Shown: positions 50,196 through 58,552, numbered from the stretch's first letter. The stretch: DNA of 64,000 nt from Fibrobacterota bacterium (GCA_028287465.1 JAQBPO010000039.1:1-64000); one strand, 5' to 3'. A program made the numbers and translations. The notes: generated by a model from the letters alone, not told the origin.

Positions 50196-51037
50196 CGCTC
50201 CGCTCCTTTTTGCATATGACACGCGCAGTTCCCTTTCCGATACAAGCCCATCCCATGCAAACCGTGCAGGAAGGCGCCCGGAAGACCGCGGGTCAAAGTG
50301 TCCTTGATCCCGAATCCGAAGCAACTCACTGAAATGGACGTTTCCAGGCCCAAGACCTGGTGCCACCAGCCGGCCGGCGTGAAAAGCATCTGCCCGGCCT
50401 CCACCACCGTCTTGACGCCTCGCGCCTTCCCGAAAAGCGGAAACCGTACCGGGTCGGGACGCCGGGAATCCACCTCGCTCAAAACGGATCCGATATCGTA
50501 TTTCCGGCCCGGGTAGAGGTACCGGGATTGCCCGGGAGGGTAGAAGGTGAATTCCTTCGATCCGTGGAATTGGGCGAACAGGTTCGGCGCGATATCGTAA
50601 TGCAGGCCCGTGAAGGATCCCGACGGCCCGATCCAGCCGATCGGAATGCGGATGCGGCCCTTCCAGTAGGAGAAGTCCACGTCCTTCCTCAGCTCCGGGA
50701 AATACTTGAAGAGGTCGAAATAAGCCAGGTACGGCGCGGGTTCCCCGGGCGAAACCGTGCGCCCGCGGATATGGCGCAGGTAAGGCCCGAGTTCCCATTC
50801 CGAAAACCGCGGGGTATCCTGCAGGACATTGCCGTACTCGATCCGGACCCGCTTGCCTTCGCCTTCGCGTTCGAAGAATTCCGGCGTCCATTTCCCCATC
50901 GCCGGCCAGTCGTCCAGAAGCCCGGTAAGGAGGACCGGTTCGTCCGCCCCGACGCAGTCCCGGAGGAACTCCCGCCGACCGGGCCGATGGATACGCCGGA
51001 TTTCCTCCACGAGATGCCCCCAAGCCAATCGACCCAA
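50192..51037 (-). CDS. JmjC/cupin_8-type Fe(II)/2-oxoglutarate dioxygenase
   Basis: Encodes 281 residues. A JmjC-like cupin core is clear: metal ligands His and Asp in FTGLHYDIAPNLFAQFHG and the distal His in FTPAGWWHQV, with the typical KEFTFYPPGQSRYLYPG. Residues 1-110 are the usual N-terminal cap (EPVLLTGLLDDWPAMGKW). Family members hydroxylate proteins, tRNA or small molecules with O2 and 2-oxoglutarate. It is coupled to the SRPBCC gene downstream and divergent from the LuxR-type regulator (66 bp). Substrate unknown. Confidence 0.88.
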   Translation of the reverse strand: MGRLAWGHLVEEIRRIHRPGRREFLRDCVGADEPVLLTGLLDDWPAMGKWTPEFFEREGEGKRVRIEYGNVLQDTPRFSEWELGPYLRHIRGRTVSPGEPAPYLAYFDLFKYFPELRKDVDFSYWKGRIRIPIGWIGPSGSFTGLHYDIAPNLFAQFHGSKEFTFYPPGQSRYLYPGRKYDIGSVLSEVDSRRPDPVRFPLFGKARGVKTVVEAGQMLFTPAGWWHQVLGLETSISVSCFGFGIKDTLTRGLPGAFLHGLHGMGLYRKGNCACHMQKGAER

Positions 51038-51103
51038 AAAGTAATTCCAGGACCTGGGATCGTCCCTAATGTGGAGGGGAATGATTTTTTACCTTACCTT
51101 GAC

Positions 51104-51754
51104 ATGACCTATTCCGCCCCATTGTCCATAGTTATCGTGGAGGACAACCTCGACCTAGCCCAGACCGTCCAGGCCTTCCTCTCCTTGGAGCCGGGCCTTA
51201 GCGTCCAGGGGGTGGCCCATGAAGTCCGGGGGTTCCAGGACCTTGTCCGCCAGCATCTGCCGGATTTGGCCCTGATTGATATCGGTCTGGACACCCCCAG
51301 GTCCGGCTTGGACCTGCTCGTCTGGCTGCGGAAGGAATTCCCCATCGTCAAGCCGGTCATCATGACGGTGAACCAAGGCGATGTGCTGGAAGCCTATAAC
51401 CTGGGGGCGCGGGGATACGTGCTTAAAACCGGCCTGGAAATCCTGGCGCCCACCCTGCTGGAAGTCAGCCGCGGAAAGCTCATCATTCCCCCGGAAGTAG
51501 GGGAGCTTTTCCTCACCCAGGTCGCCGCTTCCGACGCGCTTTGGAAGAAATCCGTGGAATTGGAACGGTTTTCCGAGCGGGAGAAGGAGATTTTGCGGCA
51601 CTTGCGCGCCGGATTAAGGCGTGAGGATATCGGAGACCGGTTGGGAATCTCCTTTTTCACGGTCCGCCGGCATATCCAGAATATGCTCGAAAAAACAGGA
51701 GAACCGTCCCTGCGATCCATCCTGGACAAGTTCGGAGAGGTACTGGGCGCCTAG
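51104..51754 (+). CDS. NarL/LuxR-type response regulator
   Basis: Encodes 216 residues from the ATG at 51104 (a GTG at 51071 would add 11 residues). The receiver is complete (VIVEDNLDL acid pocket, phospho-Asp in LALIDIGLD, Lys in GYVLKTG) and the C-terminal GerE/LuxR helix-turn-helix is SEREKEILRHLRAGLRREDIGDRLGISFFTVRRHIQNMLEK (about 150-190). It is divergent from the JmjC-SRPBCC-kinase genes, the expected place for the cognate regulator. Ribosome-binding site is weak. Confidence 0.9.
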   Translation: MTYSAPLSIVIVEDNLDLAQTVQAFLSLEPGLSVQGVAHEVRGFQDLVRQHLPDLALIDIGLDTPRSGLDLLVWLRKEFPIVKPVIMTVNQGDVLEAYNLGARGYVLKTGLEILAPTLLEVSRGKLIIPPEVGELFLTQVAASDALWKKSVELERFSEREKEILRHLRAGLRREDIGDRLGISFFTVRRHIQNMLEKTGEPSLRSILDKFGEVLGA

Positions 51755-52009
51755 CATTCCCTTTCGCGGGTAATTGGCCCCTCTTCGGAAATACTTTGGC
51801 CGTCCTTGAGGGACCCAAAGGGAATCTCTTCGCTTTTCCCTCTCCTGATTGAAACCTAACGCGGAAAACCGCCGGGGTAAACACCATTCGGCGTGGTGCT
51901 TGCCTGGATATTTGGATTTCAGGCCGATTTCAATTAATGTATTGGGTCGCCGGAGCCCCGTGCGCCGGAACCCGGGGATTTCAGAATCAACCCATCGAGG
52001 GAATTCCAA

Positions 52010-52318
52010 ATGGTCGTGAACGTCGTGACCGTCCATGTGAAGCCGGACCATATCGCTGAATTCCTGACCGCCACCGTGGACAACCATAAGGGTTCCCGTA
52101 CCGAACCCGGCAACAGGCGCTTCGATGTTTTGCAGGCCGCGGACGACCCGGGCCGTTTCCTCCTCTATGAGGCCTTCGATTCCCAGGAAGCCGTGGAAGC
52201 CCACCGCAAGACCGATCATTACCTGGCCTGGCGCGCCAAGGTCGAACCCTGGATGGCCAGGCCCCGGGTAGGCCTCTCCCACGTACCCATCGTGCCCGCG
52301 GATCCGGCCGCATGGTGA
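52010..52318 (+). CDS. Antibiotic biosynthesis monooxygenase (ABM, LsrG-like) protein
   Basis: Encodes 102 residues with a GAGGG site upstream. The ABM/LsrG dimeric ferredoxin-like fold is shown by VVNVVTVHVKPDHIAEFLTATVDNHKGSRTEPGNRRFDVLQ and LYEAFDSQEAVEAHRKTDHYLAW. LsrG isomerises phospho-AI-2; other members are quinol or heme monooxygenases. The close match to LsrG's N-terminal and EPGNxxF motifs is suggestive only. It overlaps the alcohol dehydrogenase gene (ATG inside its last codons), so the two form an operon with RluE. Confidence 0.83.
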   Translation: MVVNVVTVHVKPDHIAEFLTATVDNHKGSRTEPGNRRFDVLQAADDPGRFLLYEAFDSQEAVEAHRKTDHYLAWRAKVEPWMARPRVGLSHVPIVPADPAAW

Positions 52319-53511
52319 ATACCGGCTTCACCTTCTCCCGGATCCCTCCGGTCCATTTCGGTGCGGGCAAGCTCGCCGTATTGCCCAAGGTGGCATCCTC
52401 CTTCGGCACCGAGGCCCTGCTGATCACCGGCGCCACCTCGCTCAAGGCCGCGGGCCGCATGGCCCACGTCGAGGAGGGATTGCGGCAGGCCGGCATCCGC
52501 TTCCATTCCCTGGTCATCGACGCGGAACCTTCCACGGACTTCATCGATGGGACCTGCGCCCGGCTCAGGGACCGCGGCTTCCAAGTGGTCATCGGCATCG
52601 GCGGCGGCAGCGTCATCGACGGGGCCAAGGCCATCAGCGCCATGCTCCCCCATTCCAACTCCGTGCTAGATCACCTGGAGGACGTAGGCCGCAACGTGGC
52701 CCACAGCGGCGTGAAGATCCCTTACATAGCCGTGCCCACCACCTCCGGCACCGGCGGCGAAATGACCAAGAACGCGGTCATGAGCATGGTGGGCCCCGAA
52801 GGCTACAAGAAATCCCTGCGCCACGACAATCTGATCCCGGACGCCGTGATCGTGGACCCGGAGCTCATGGTATCCTGCCCGCCGCATATCACCGCGGCCT
52901 GCGGCATGGACGCGTTCACGCAGTTGCTGGAACCGTACCTCTCCCCCATCGCCTCCCCCCTGACCGATGCCCTCGCGTTCAGCGGTCTGGAACGGATCCG
53001 CGACAACCTGGTTCCGGCCTGTACGGATCGCGGAGGCGATCTGGAAGTCCGCGCGGGCATGGCCTACGCCTCCATGCTCTCCGGGGTCGCGCTCGCCAAT
53101 GCGGGCCTTGGCATCGTGCATGGGTTGGCTTCCCCCATCGGCGGCTTCTTCCCCATCCCCCACGGGGTGGTCTGCGGAACCCTCGTGGCCTCGGCGACGG
53201 AAAGCAATATCGCGGCCTTGCGGAAGCGGGGCGGCGATATCCAGGCGGGGGGGAATCCCGGGGCGCTCGCCAAGTACGCCAAGGTCGGCATCCTGTTCGG
53301 CGGCGCGGCGGGAAAAGGCGAGGCCTGGAATTGCGATTACCTGGTCGAGACCTTGCGCGCCTGGACCGCCATCCTCGAGCTGCCGCGCCTGGGCGCCTAC
53401 GGCATCCGGGCTTCGGATCTGGATCGCATCGTCGAGGGGGCCAGCAACCGCCATAATCCGGTCAAGCTGGATCGCCGGGAGCTCGGCGAACTCCTATCAA
53501 GGCGCCTGTGA
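52312..53511 (+). CDS. Iron-containing alcohol dehydrogenase
   Basis: Encodes 399 residues. Family III Fe-ADH: N-terminal IPPVHFGAGKLAVLPKV, NAD loop GIGGGSVIDGAKAIS, VPTTSGTGGEMTKNAV, and metal ligands in ACGMDAFTQLLEPYLS and the two His of GIVHGLASPIGGFFPIPHG. It reduces or oxidises alcohols/aldehydes such as lactaldehyde, 1,3-propanediol or butanol with NAD(P). It starts inside the LsrG-like gene and overlaps rluE at its end, so it is the middle of a three-gene unit; substrate unknown. Confidence 0.93.
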   Translation: MVNTGFTFSRIPPVHFGAGKLAVLPKVASSFGTEALLITGATSLKAAGRMAHVEEGLRQAGIRFHSLVIDAEPSTDFIDGTCARLRDRGFQVVIGIGGGSVIDGAKAISAMLPHSNSVLDHLEDVGRNVAHSGVKIPYIAVPTTSGTGGEMTKNAVMSMVGPEGYKKSLRHDNLIPDAVIVDPELMVSCPPHITAACGMDAFTQLLEPYLSPIASPLTDALAFSGLERIRDNLVPACTDRGGDLEVRAGMAYASMLSGVALANAGLGIVHGLASPIGGFFPIPHGVVCGTLVASATESNIAALRKRGGDIQAGGNPGALAKYAKVGILFGGAAGKGEAWNCDYLVETLRAWTAILELPRLGAYGIRASDLDRIVEGASNRHNPVKLDRRELGELLSRRL

Positions 53512-54200
53512 AAAAACGTCCCCATACCGGTTCCAACGCCAAACGCCCGCCGCCGAAGCCGCACTTCGCCAAGCCCAGGCCGAAGAAACCGCCGGAACGC
53601 CCGCCCGCTCCGGTCCGGCTCCGCTATCTCCTGTTCCATAAGCCCTACGAGGTGCTCTGCCAGTTCACGCCCGAAGGCGGCAAGGCCTGCCTGAAGGACT
53701 TCGTGAACGTTCCCGGCATCTATCCCTGCGGCCGCCTGGATTGGGACAGCGAAGGCCTGGTTCTCCTGACGAACGACGGCCCCCTCATCGAGAGCCTGCT
53801 GGCTCCCCGATCCAAGCTGGCCAAGGTCTATTGGGCCCAGGTGGAGGGCGTGCCCGACGAAAAGGCCCTGGCGGCCCTCCGCAATGGCGTGGTCATCGAA
53901 GGCAAGGCCACCCTGCCCGCAAGGGTCGAACGTTTCCCGAAAGGCGACTCCTTGCCTCCCCGCAGCGTTCCCATCCGCTTCCGCAAGAACGCCCCCACCT
54001 CCTGGCTCAAGCTTTCCATCGTGGAGGGACGTAACCGGCAAGTGCGCAAGATGACGGCGGCCGTGGGACACCCCACCTTGCGCCTCATCCGCCATTCCAT
54101 CGGACCGTTCACCCTGGACGGCCTGGAACCGGGCAAGTGGCGCGAACTGGACGCCCACGAAGTGCGTCTCAAATTGTCTACCTTTCCCGCCCGTCCCTAA
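53508..54200 (+). CDS. rluE: Pseudouridine synthase RluE-like (RsuA family)
   Basis: Encodes 230 residues from a GTG at 53508 overlapping the previous stop (GTGA). After a Lys/Pro-rich N-terminal tail (1-36) the RsuA/RluE catalytic domain follows, with YLLFHKPYEVLCQFTPEGG, the catalytic Asp in CGRLDWDSEGLVLLTNDG and the C-terminal VEGRNRQVRKMTAAVGHPTLRLIR. RluE modifies U2457 of 23S rRNA; lack of the S4 domain fits RluE rather than RsuA/RluB. The coupling with an alcohol dehydrogenase is likely positional only. Confidence 0.92.
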   Translation: MKKRPHTGSNAKRPPPKPHFAKPRPKKPPERPPAPVRLRYLLFHKPYEVLCQFTPEGGKACLKDFVNVPGIYPCGRLDWDSEGLVLLTNDGPLIESLLAPRSKLAKVYWAQVEGVPDEKALAALRNGVVIEGKATLPARVERFPKGDSLPPRSVPIRFRKNAPTSWLKLSIVEGRNRQVRKMTAAVGHPTLRLIRHSIGPFTLDGLEPGKWRELDAHEVRLKLSTFPARP

Positions 54201-54221
54201 CACTTTCGAGGAGGTTTCCCG

Positions 54222-55568
54222 ATGCGGATGTCCCTGTCCACTCTGACCTTGCTTTGCACCCTCCTCTCGGCCTCGGTCCATGGCGCGGCTCCCGCCACCG
54301 CTCCCGCGCTTGCCGCGGTTCCGGCACCCGCCTCCCCGCAAAAGGAAGTGATCGATACGACCGATGCCGCCGCCGCGGCCCCTGCACCGTCTCCCGCCCA
54401 CGCGCCCGCGCCCGCGGTCGCCGATCCCGCTTCCGACTCCATGGTCGCCGCCGCGGTCGCCGCCGCCGATTCCGCCGCCCGGACGCAACCGCCCCAGCCG
54501 GAACCGCTCGTCATCCGCAACGCCTATCTCGCGCGCTTGGACCTCTCAGGTACCGTCCAACTCAAGAGCCTATACCACGGCATTACGGAAGATCGCGACG
54601 CGGACAAGCGCCTCAGCCTCCAGTTGCGCCGGTTCAAGCTCGAACTGGAAGGCGGCTTCGATGCCCATTCCGGATTCCGGGGCGAGTTCCGCATGGAAGG
54701 CAACAACCGCAATTTCGGGGTCGACAATGCCTATCTCTTCTATACCTTGAATGAGTTCGTAGGCTTCAAGGGCGGCAAACTGAAACGGCCCTTCTCGCAG
54801 GAAGCCCTGCAATCCTCCAAGTCCCTGTTCACCATCGAACGCGGCGAGGTCTACCATGACTTCCTCGCCAATACCACCGGCTACGCCTATTTCGACCTGG
54901 GCCTGGTGGCCTACGGCGGTTTCAACGAGGACGGGGCATCCCTCACCTATGAACTCGGCGTGTTCAACGGCAAGCAGAACGACGATGCCGGCGGGAACTA
55001 CGGCGGACAGCAGGACGAGAATCTCGACAAGGGATTCAAGGCCAAGGACGTCGTATTCCGCTTGGCCGCCTCGCCCGGCAAGGCCCTCAAGCTGGAAGCC
55101 GCGGTCTCGACCAAGGCCGCCGAGGATGTCAGCGACCCGGGCGATTTCAGGTATGCGGTCAATACGGCCTATGAAGTGGGCGCCGACCTTTCCCTTTTCA
55201 ACCACCTCCGTCTTTTGAGCGAAGTGTCCTGGGGCGACAACCACAAAAGGCGGGACGCCAATATCGTCAACGGCAACGTCGATTTCTTCGCCTTCTACGG
55301 AACGGGCGTGTGGCGCGAGGAATACACGCGCGGCCGCGCCAGCGAGCTGGTGCTCAAGCTGGAAGGCCTGGATCCGGATTTCGCCCCCGGAAAGGGCGAA
55401 GGGGCCCCGAACGATGGGCTGCTGCGCTATACCCTGGGCATGAACTACTTCTTCTCGCGCAGCGTCAGCGTACTCGCGAATTACGGGATCCTGCAGCCGG
55501 TCACCAAGGTGGCGGGCGAAGGGGATCTGGTCCAGGATATCGATCTTCTCTGGCGGATGAGCTTCTAA
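54222..55568 (+). CDS. Phosphate-selective porin O/P-like outer-membrane protein
   Basis: Encodes 448 residues with a GAGGAGG site and a signal peptide (LSTLTLLCTLLSASVHGA). Residues 20-90 are a long Ala/Pro-rich periplasmic linker. The barrel (about 95-448) follows the OprO/OprP pattern: LRRFKLELEGGFDAHSGFRGEFRMEG, FVGFKGGKLKRPFSQEAL, a late GMNYFFSRSVSVLANYG and a C-terminal aromatic residue (WRMSF). Such porins let anions or phosphate through the outer membrane. It is cotranscribed perhaps with rluE (21 bp gap). Confidence 0.85.
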   Translation: MRMSLSTLTLLCTLLSASVHGAAPATAPALAAVPAPASPQKEVIDTTDAAAAAPAPSPAHAPAPAVADPASDSMVAAAVAAADSAARTQPPQPEPLVIRNAYLARLDLSGTVQLKSLYHGITEDRDADKRLSLQLRRFKLELEGGFDAHSGFRGEFRMEGNNRNFGVDNAYLFYTLNEFVGFKGGKLKRPFSQEALQSSKSLFTIERGEVYHDFLANTTGYAYFDLGLVAYGGFNEDGASLTYELGVFNGKQNDDAGGNYGGQQDENLDKGFKAKDVVFRLAASPGKALKLEAAVSTKAAEDVSDPGDFRYAVNTAYEVGADLSLFNHLRLLSEVSWGDNHKRRDANIVNGNVDFFAFYGTGVWREEYTRGRASELVLKLEGLDPDFAPGKGEGAPNDGLLRYTLGMNYFFSRSVSVLANYGILQPVTKVAGEGDLVQDIDLLWRMSF

Positions 55569-56055
55569 GTCCTTCCGTACTCCATGCTCCGGCGGGCGCC
55601 CGTGGGGGCGGGGGTCGGGGCTGGTGCAGGCTTGGTGATTGCTCTGGGGCTTCCGCGGACCCCCTCGCCGGGTTTTGGACACGGAATTGGAATCGTCCCC
55701 CCGTGGTTTGCCATGAGCCGTGTCCTCCTATACTGCGGGGCGCTTAACCCGCCGAGGGAATCCGCCCCAGCCTGATTCGCCCCGACCCCCGCCCCCACGG
55801 GCACCCTCCACATTATCGAGCAAGGGCAGGGCTCATCGGCCTTTCGTCGGGTGGACTTCCGGGCGCTAAGAGTGGGGTCGAGGGGGTTTTTCCCTCCCAA
55901 CAGGTTTGGTTTGTCGATGTGAGTTGCGGCCTGGTGGGGTTCCGCGCCTGGGAGAGCGCGGGGTTGGGCGTTGGGGTTTAGGAAGAATTTGGAGTGGGTT
56001 GTCCGGGTTTTGCGCCCGCGGGCAAAGGGTAGCTTGCAGGGTACCTGCGGAGCGA
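55569..56055. other. 487-bp non-coding region between the porin and the methyltransferase
   Basis: No gene is credible on either strand; the longest frame (minus strand, 55565-56296) overlaps the methyltransferase in the wrong frame and is His/Pro/Arg-rich low complexity. The region is unusually G/C-skewed and holds the long inverted repeat 55590-55811. Confidence 0.6.
55598..55802. repeat. Long inverted repeat with perfect 23-bp arms
   Basis: Arm 55598-55620 (begins GCCCGTGGGGGCGG) is the exact reverse complement of arm 55780-55802. Pairing continues outward with a few mismatches to about 55590/55811 and imperfectly inward (CAGGCT / AGCCTG). The arms enclose 159 bp without coding potential. 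It could be a small mobile element (MITE-like), a structured RNA or a protein-binding site. Confidence 0.65.
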
Positions 56056-56844
56056 TCAGGTTTTTTTGGCGTAGCCGAGGTATGAGATGCCGAGGCTGGG
56101 GGTGAAGCGGAACCTGAAATCTCCGGGGACACGGCGGGTGGCGAGCATTTTCCAGAAGGCGGATCCGATCACGGGGCGCATGCCGGTCATCTCCGCCGGG
56201 GCCATCCCGCTCCGGCGGCAATAGGTTTCCAATTCCTTCGGCTTGATGAAGAGGGGCAGGACGTGCATCCGTTCGGGGGTGTTGCGGACGAACCATTCCA
56301 GGCCTTTGATGACGATGAGCCAGGCCAGGGGGTTGCGGTTGAAGGTGTGGAAGAAGAAGAGGCCGCCGGGGCGCAGGACGCGGGCGGCTTCCGCTATGAC
56401 TCGATCCGGAGCGGTCACGTGTTCGAGGAAGTCGAGGGCGGTGACGGAATCGAAGGTCCCGTCGCGGTAAGGGAGCCGGTAGGCGTCGGCGACGCGGTAG
56501 GCCGGGAGCTTCGAGCGGCTGCGCGCTATCCTGAGGCTGCCGCGGGACATGTCGATTCCCGAGACCCTGTGCCCTTCCGCGGCCAGGGCATTGGCCAGGA
56601 AGCCGGCCCCGCAGCCGATGTCCAGGATGCGGCCGGGTCGGCCGTCCAGATGGGAACGGATGCGTTGGGCCACCCAGGGATTCTTGAGTTCGCCTTCGGC
56701 GCGCAGGAGCGCGACGGGATCGTCGTAGGCATCGTACCAGCGGTCGCCCAGGGAATCGTAAAAGGCGTTGTTGACCGCGGCAAGATCCGCTGCGGCGGTC
56801 GCGGGAGCCGTCGCTAAGGCGTCGCGGGCAGGGCCGGTTTCCAT
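56056..56844 (-). CDS. Class I SAM-dependent methyltransferase (UbiG-like)
   Basis: Encodes 262 residues from the ATG at 56844. SAM motif I is ILDIGCGAGFLANALAAEG, motif II GTFDSVTALDFLEHV, and the core resembles UbiG/3-demethylubiquinone methyltransferases (NNAFYDSLGDRWYDAYDDPVALLR start). O-methylation of a phenolic ring is the usual chemistry. It overlaps the preceding membrane gene by 31 bp; with the type III polyketide synthase it forms a three-gene cluster, so the acceptor is probably the polyketide product. Confidence 0.87.
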   Translation of the reverse strand: METGPARDALATAPATAAADLAAVNNAFYDSLGDRWYDAYDDPVALLRAEGELKNPWVAQRIRSHLDGRPGRILDIGCGAGFLANALAAEGHRVSGIDMSRGSLRIARSRSKLPAYRVADAYRLPYRDGTFDSVTALDFLEHVTAPDRVIAEAARVLRPGGLFFFHTFNRNPLAWLIVIKGLEWFVRNTPERMHVLPLFIKPKELETYCRRSGMAPAEMTGMRPVIGSAFWKMLATRRVPGDFRFRFTPSLGISYLGYAKKT

Positions 56845-57320
56845 GGTCCGTTCCAGTAGAGGAGTTGATAGCACAGGAAGGCTCCGACCAGGGCCGTCTG
56901 GCCCATCAGGAAAGTCCCGAAGAAAGCGTGGGCCGGGTCCGGAGCCTGGGCCGCTTCGGGTAGCGCGCCGATGACGGGAGCGAATCTCCAAGCCCCCGCG
57001 AGCCCCAACAGAAGGGGATGCATGACGAACAGGAACGCGTGCAACCACATTTCCCCGCCGGTGCAATGGCGCGCATGGACCCATTCATCCTTGGTGATGA
57101 AAACGCAGGAGAAGGCCGAGGCTGCCAGGTAGGCGATAAGGCCGCTCCGGGTGGCGGGCAGGGCCAGGGCCATCCAATAGCAGGCGAGGACGGTGAGGGT
57201 ATCGAGCGGGTGGCCCAGGCGCTCCCAGATCGGGAGGCCGCGACGGCGGTGGAACCAGGCCTCATCGGCGACCATGCCCAGGCCATGCAGCAGGAAGGGG
57301 AGAGGGGCCAGGAGCCACAT
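56814..57320 (-). CDS. Small multi-pass membrane protein of the polyketide cluster
   Basis: Encodes 168 residues with about five transmembrane helices (MWLLAPLPFLLHGLGMVADEAWF, LTVLACYWMALALPA, LIAYLAASAFSCVFI, MWLHAFLFVMHPLLLGLAG, FLMGQTALVGAFLCYQLLYW). Conserved-looking charged motifs TKDEWVHARHC and HRRRGLPIWERLGHPLD lie between them. No family was recognised. It stands 9 bp after the polyketide synthase and overlaps the methyltransferase, so it should handle the same lipid product (export or membrane-embedded modification). Confidence 0.75.
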   Translation of the reverse strand: MWLLAPLPFLLHGLGMVADEAWFHRRRGLPIWERLGHPLDTLTVLACYWMALALPATRSGLIAYLAASAFSCVFITKDEWVHARHCTGGEMWLHAFLFVMHPLLLGLAGAWRFAPVIGALPEAAQAPDPAHAFFGTFLMGQTALVGAFLCYQLLYWNGPWKPALPATP

Positions 57321-57329
57321 GGGGAGCGA

Positions 57330-58502
57330 TCAGGCCTTGCGCAGCATGGCGCCGTATACGGTGAGGCCGGGACCGAAGGCCAAGCTGGTGATCAGGGCGC
57401 CGGAGGGTACGGCATCATCCTTCAGCATGGAAGCCCAGACATGCGGCAGGGTGGCCGACGACATGTTGCCGTAGGCCTTGAGGACCGCGCGGCTCGCCGC
57501 CACCTGGCCCGGGTCCAGCTCCAGGAGTTCCACGACCTTGTCGATGATGCGCGGGCCGCCGGGATGCACGGCGAACAATCCCTTGCCCAAGGCTTCCGCC
57601 GGATCCGTGCCGGTGCGCTCGAAAAGGCGCCGCAGGAAATCCTTCAGGGCGCCGGCGATCGACTCGGGCACATCGCGGGCCAAGAGCATCTTCATGCCGT
57701 TGTCGCCCAGGTTCCATCCCATGGCGCCCAGGGACCCGGCGATGATCTCCTCATGGACGCCAAGGAACCGCAGGCCCTCGCCGCCGTCGTCGGCGCGCAT
57801 GCTGTAGCGGATATGGCCGTCGGAAAAGAGGCTTTGCACGACCAACTGTTCTGGACCATGCTGGCTGGGATCCAGATGCAGGGTGCACAATTCCGAATGC
57901 ACGATATCCACGCGGCCGGCATCCCCGCCGGAACGGTCCGCGGCCGGGCGGACGCGCGGGGAGGCCACGAAGGCCGAGCCCATCCGGATGGCGGGCATGG
58001 CCGCATAGCATCCCATATGGTAGGCATGCATGACGCCGACGCGGGCCTGCCAACCGCGGTGCGATACCAGCTTCTGGGCCGCGCTGGGCGCCACGTACCC
58101 GGTGCAGGTCACGTGGATGAGCTCGCGCGGGGGCTCCTCCGCGGCCGGATAGAAATCCTCCAGGGCCTTTTCGGTGACCTCGGCGAAGAATTCCATGCGC
58201 GCGGCCATGCCGGCCCCGCGGGGATCCTTGTCCAGGTTGAAGATGCGCATCCGCTCCCAATCCTGGTGGAGGAAATCCTCCAGATCATGGCCACGGCTGG
58301 CGAGACTTTCCGGTCCGCATCCGAAGCGCCGGACATGCCGGTCCATGGAATGGCCGAAGGCCTCGGCGTCGAACCCCTCCCCCCGCAAGGTTGCTTCCGA
58401 TTTGGCATGGGCCGCGGAAAGCCATCGCACCGAGTCCGCATGGTCCACCGAATACCGGGGGCGCAAGATGCGGAAATCCCCGATCAGGCAATTTTCGTCC
58501 AT
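57330..58502 (-). CDS. Type III polyketide synthase (chalcone/stilbene-synthase fold)
   Basis: Encodes 390 residues. The Cys-His-Asn triad is Cys165 (HMGCYAAMPAIR), His313 (AVHPGGPRIIDKV) and Asn346 (YGNMSSATLPHVW); the family-diagnostic AFGPGLTVYG (376-385, GFGPG loop) closes the protein. It is unusually long at the N-terminus and reads like bacterial alkylresorcinol/alkylpyrone synthases, which extend fatty acyl starters with malonyl-CoA. It leads the operon with the membrane protein and a UbiG-like methyltransferase. Confidence 0.9.
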   Translation of the reverse strand: MDENCLIGDFRILRPRYSVDHADSVRWLSAAHAKSEATLRGEGFDAEAFGHSMDRHVRRFGCGPESLASRGHDLEDFLHQDWERMRIFNLDKDPRGAGMAARMEFFAEVTEKALEDFYPAAEEPPRELIHVTCTGYVAPSAAQKLVSHRGWQARVGVMHAYHMGCYAAMPAIRMGSAFVASPRVRPAADRSGGDAGRVDIVHSELCTLHLDPSQHGPEQLVVQSLFSDGHIRYSMRADDGGEGLRFLGVHEEIIAGSLGAMGWNLGDNGMKMLLARDVPESIAGALKDFLRRLFERTGTDPAEALGKGLFAVHPGGPRIIDKVVELLELDPGQVAASRAVLKAYGNMSSATLPHVWASMLKDDAVPSGALITSLAFGPGLTVYGAMLRKA

Positions 58503-58526
58503 GGTTTACCGCCTGGAAAAACCAGA

Positions 58527-58552
58527 AGATAAATGAAAAGCCCCGGAGGGGC
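58527..58552 (-). terminator. Rho-independent terminator of the secreted tail-protein gene
   Basis: On the minus strand GCCCC-TCC-GGGGC (58552-58540) is followed by TTTTCATTTATCT. It separates the gene ending at 58621 from the polyketide operon starting at 58502. Confidence 0.65.

Noticed and set aside
49719-51023. One long 434-codon frame spanning the SRPBCC and JmjC region
   Set aside because: Only the last 158 residues are protein-like; the upstream part is the JmjC gene in another frame, and the ATGA overlap gives a clean start at 50195.
55565-56296. Long minus-strand open frame across the intergenic inverted repeat
   Set aside because: His/Pro/Arg-rich low complexity, overlaps the methyltransferase out of frame, no ribosome-binding site.
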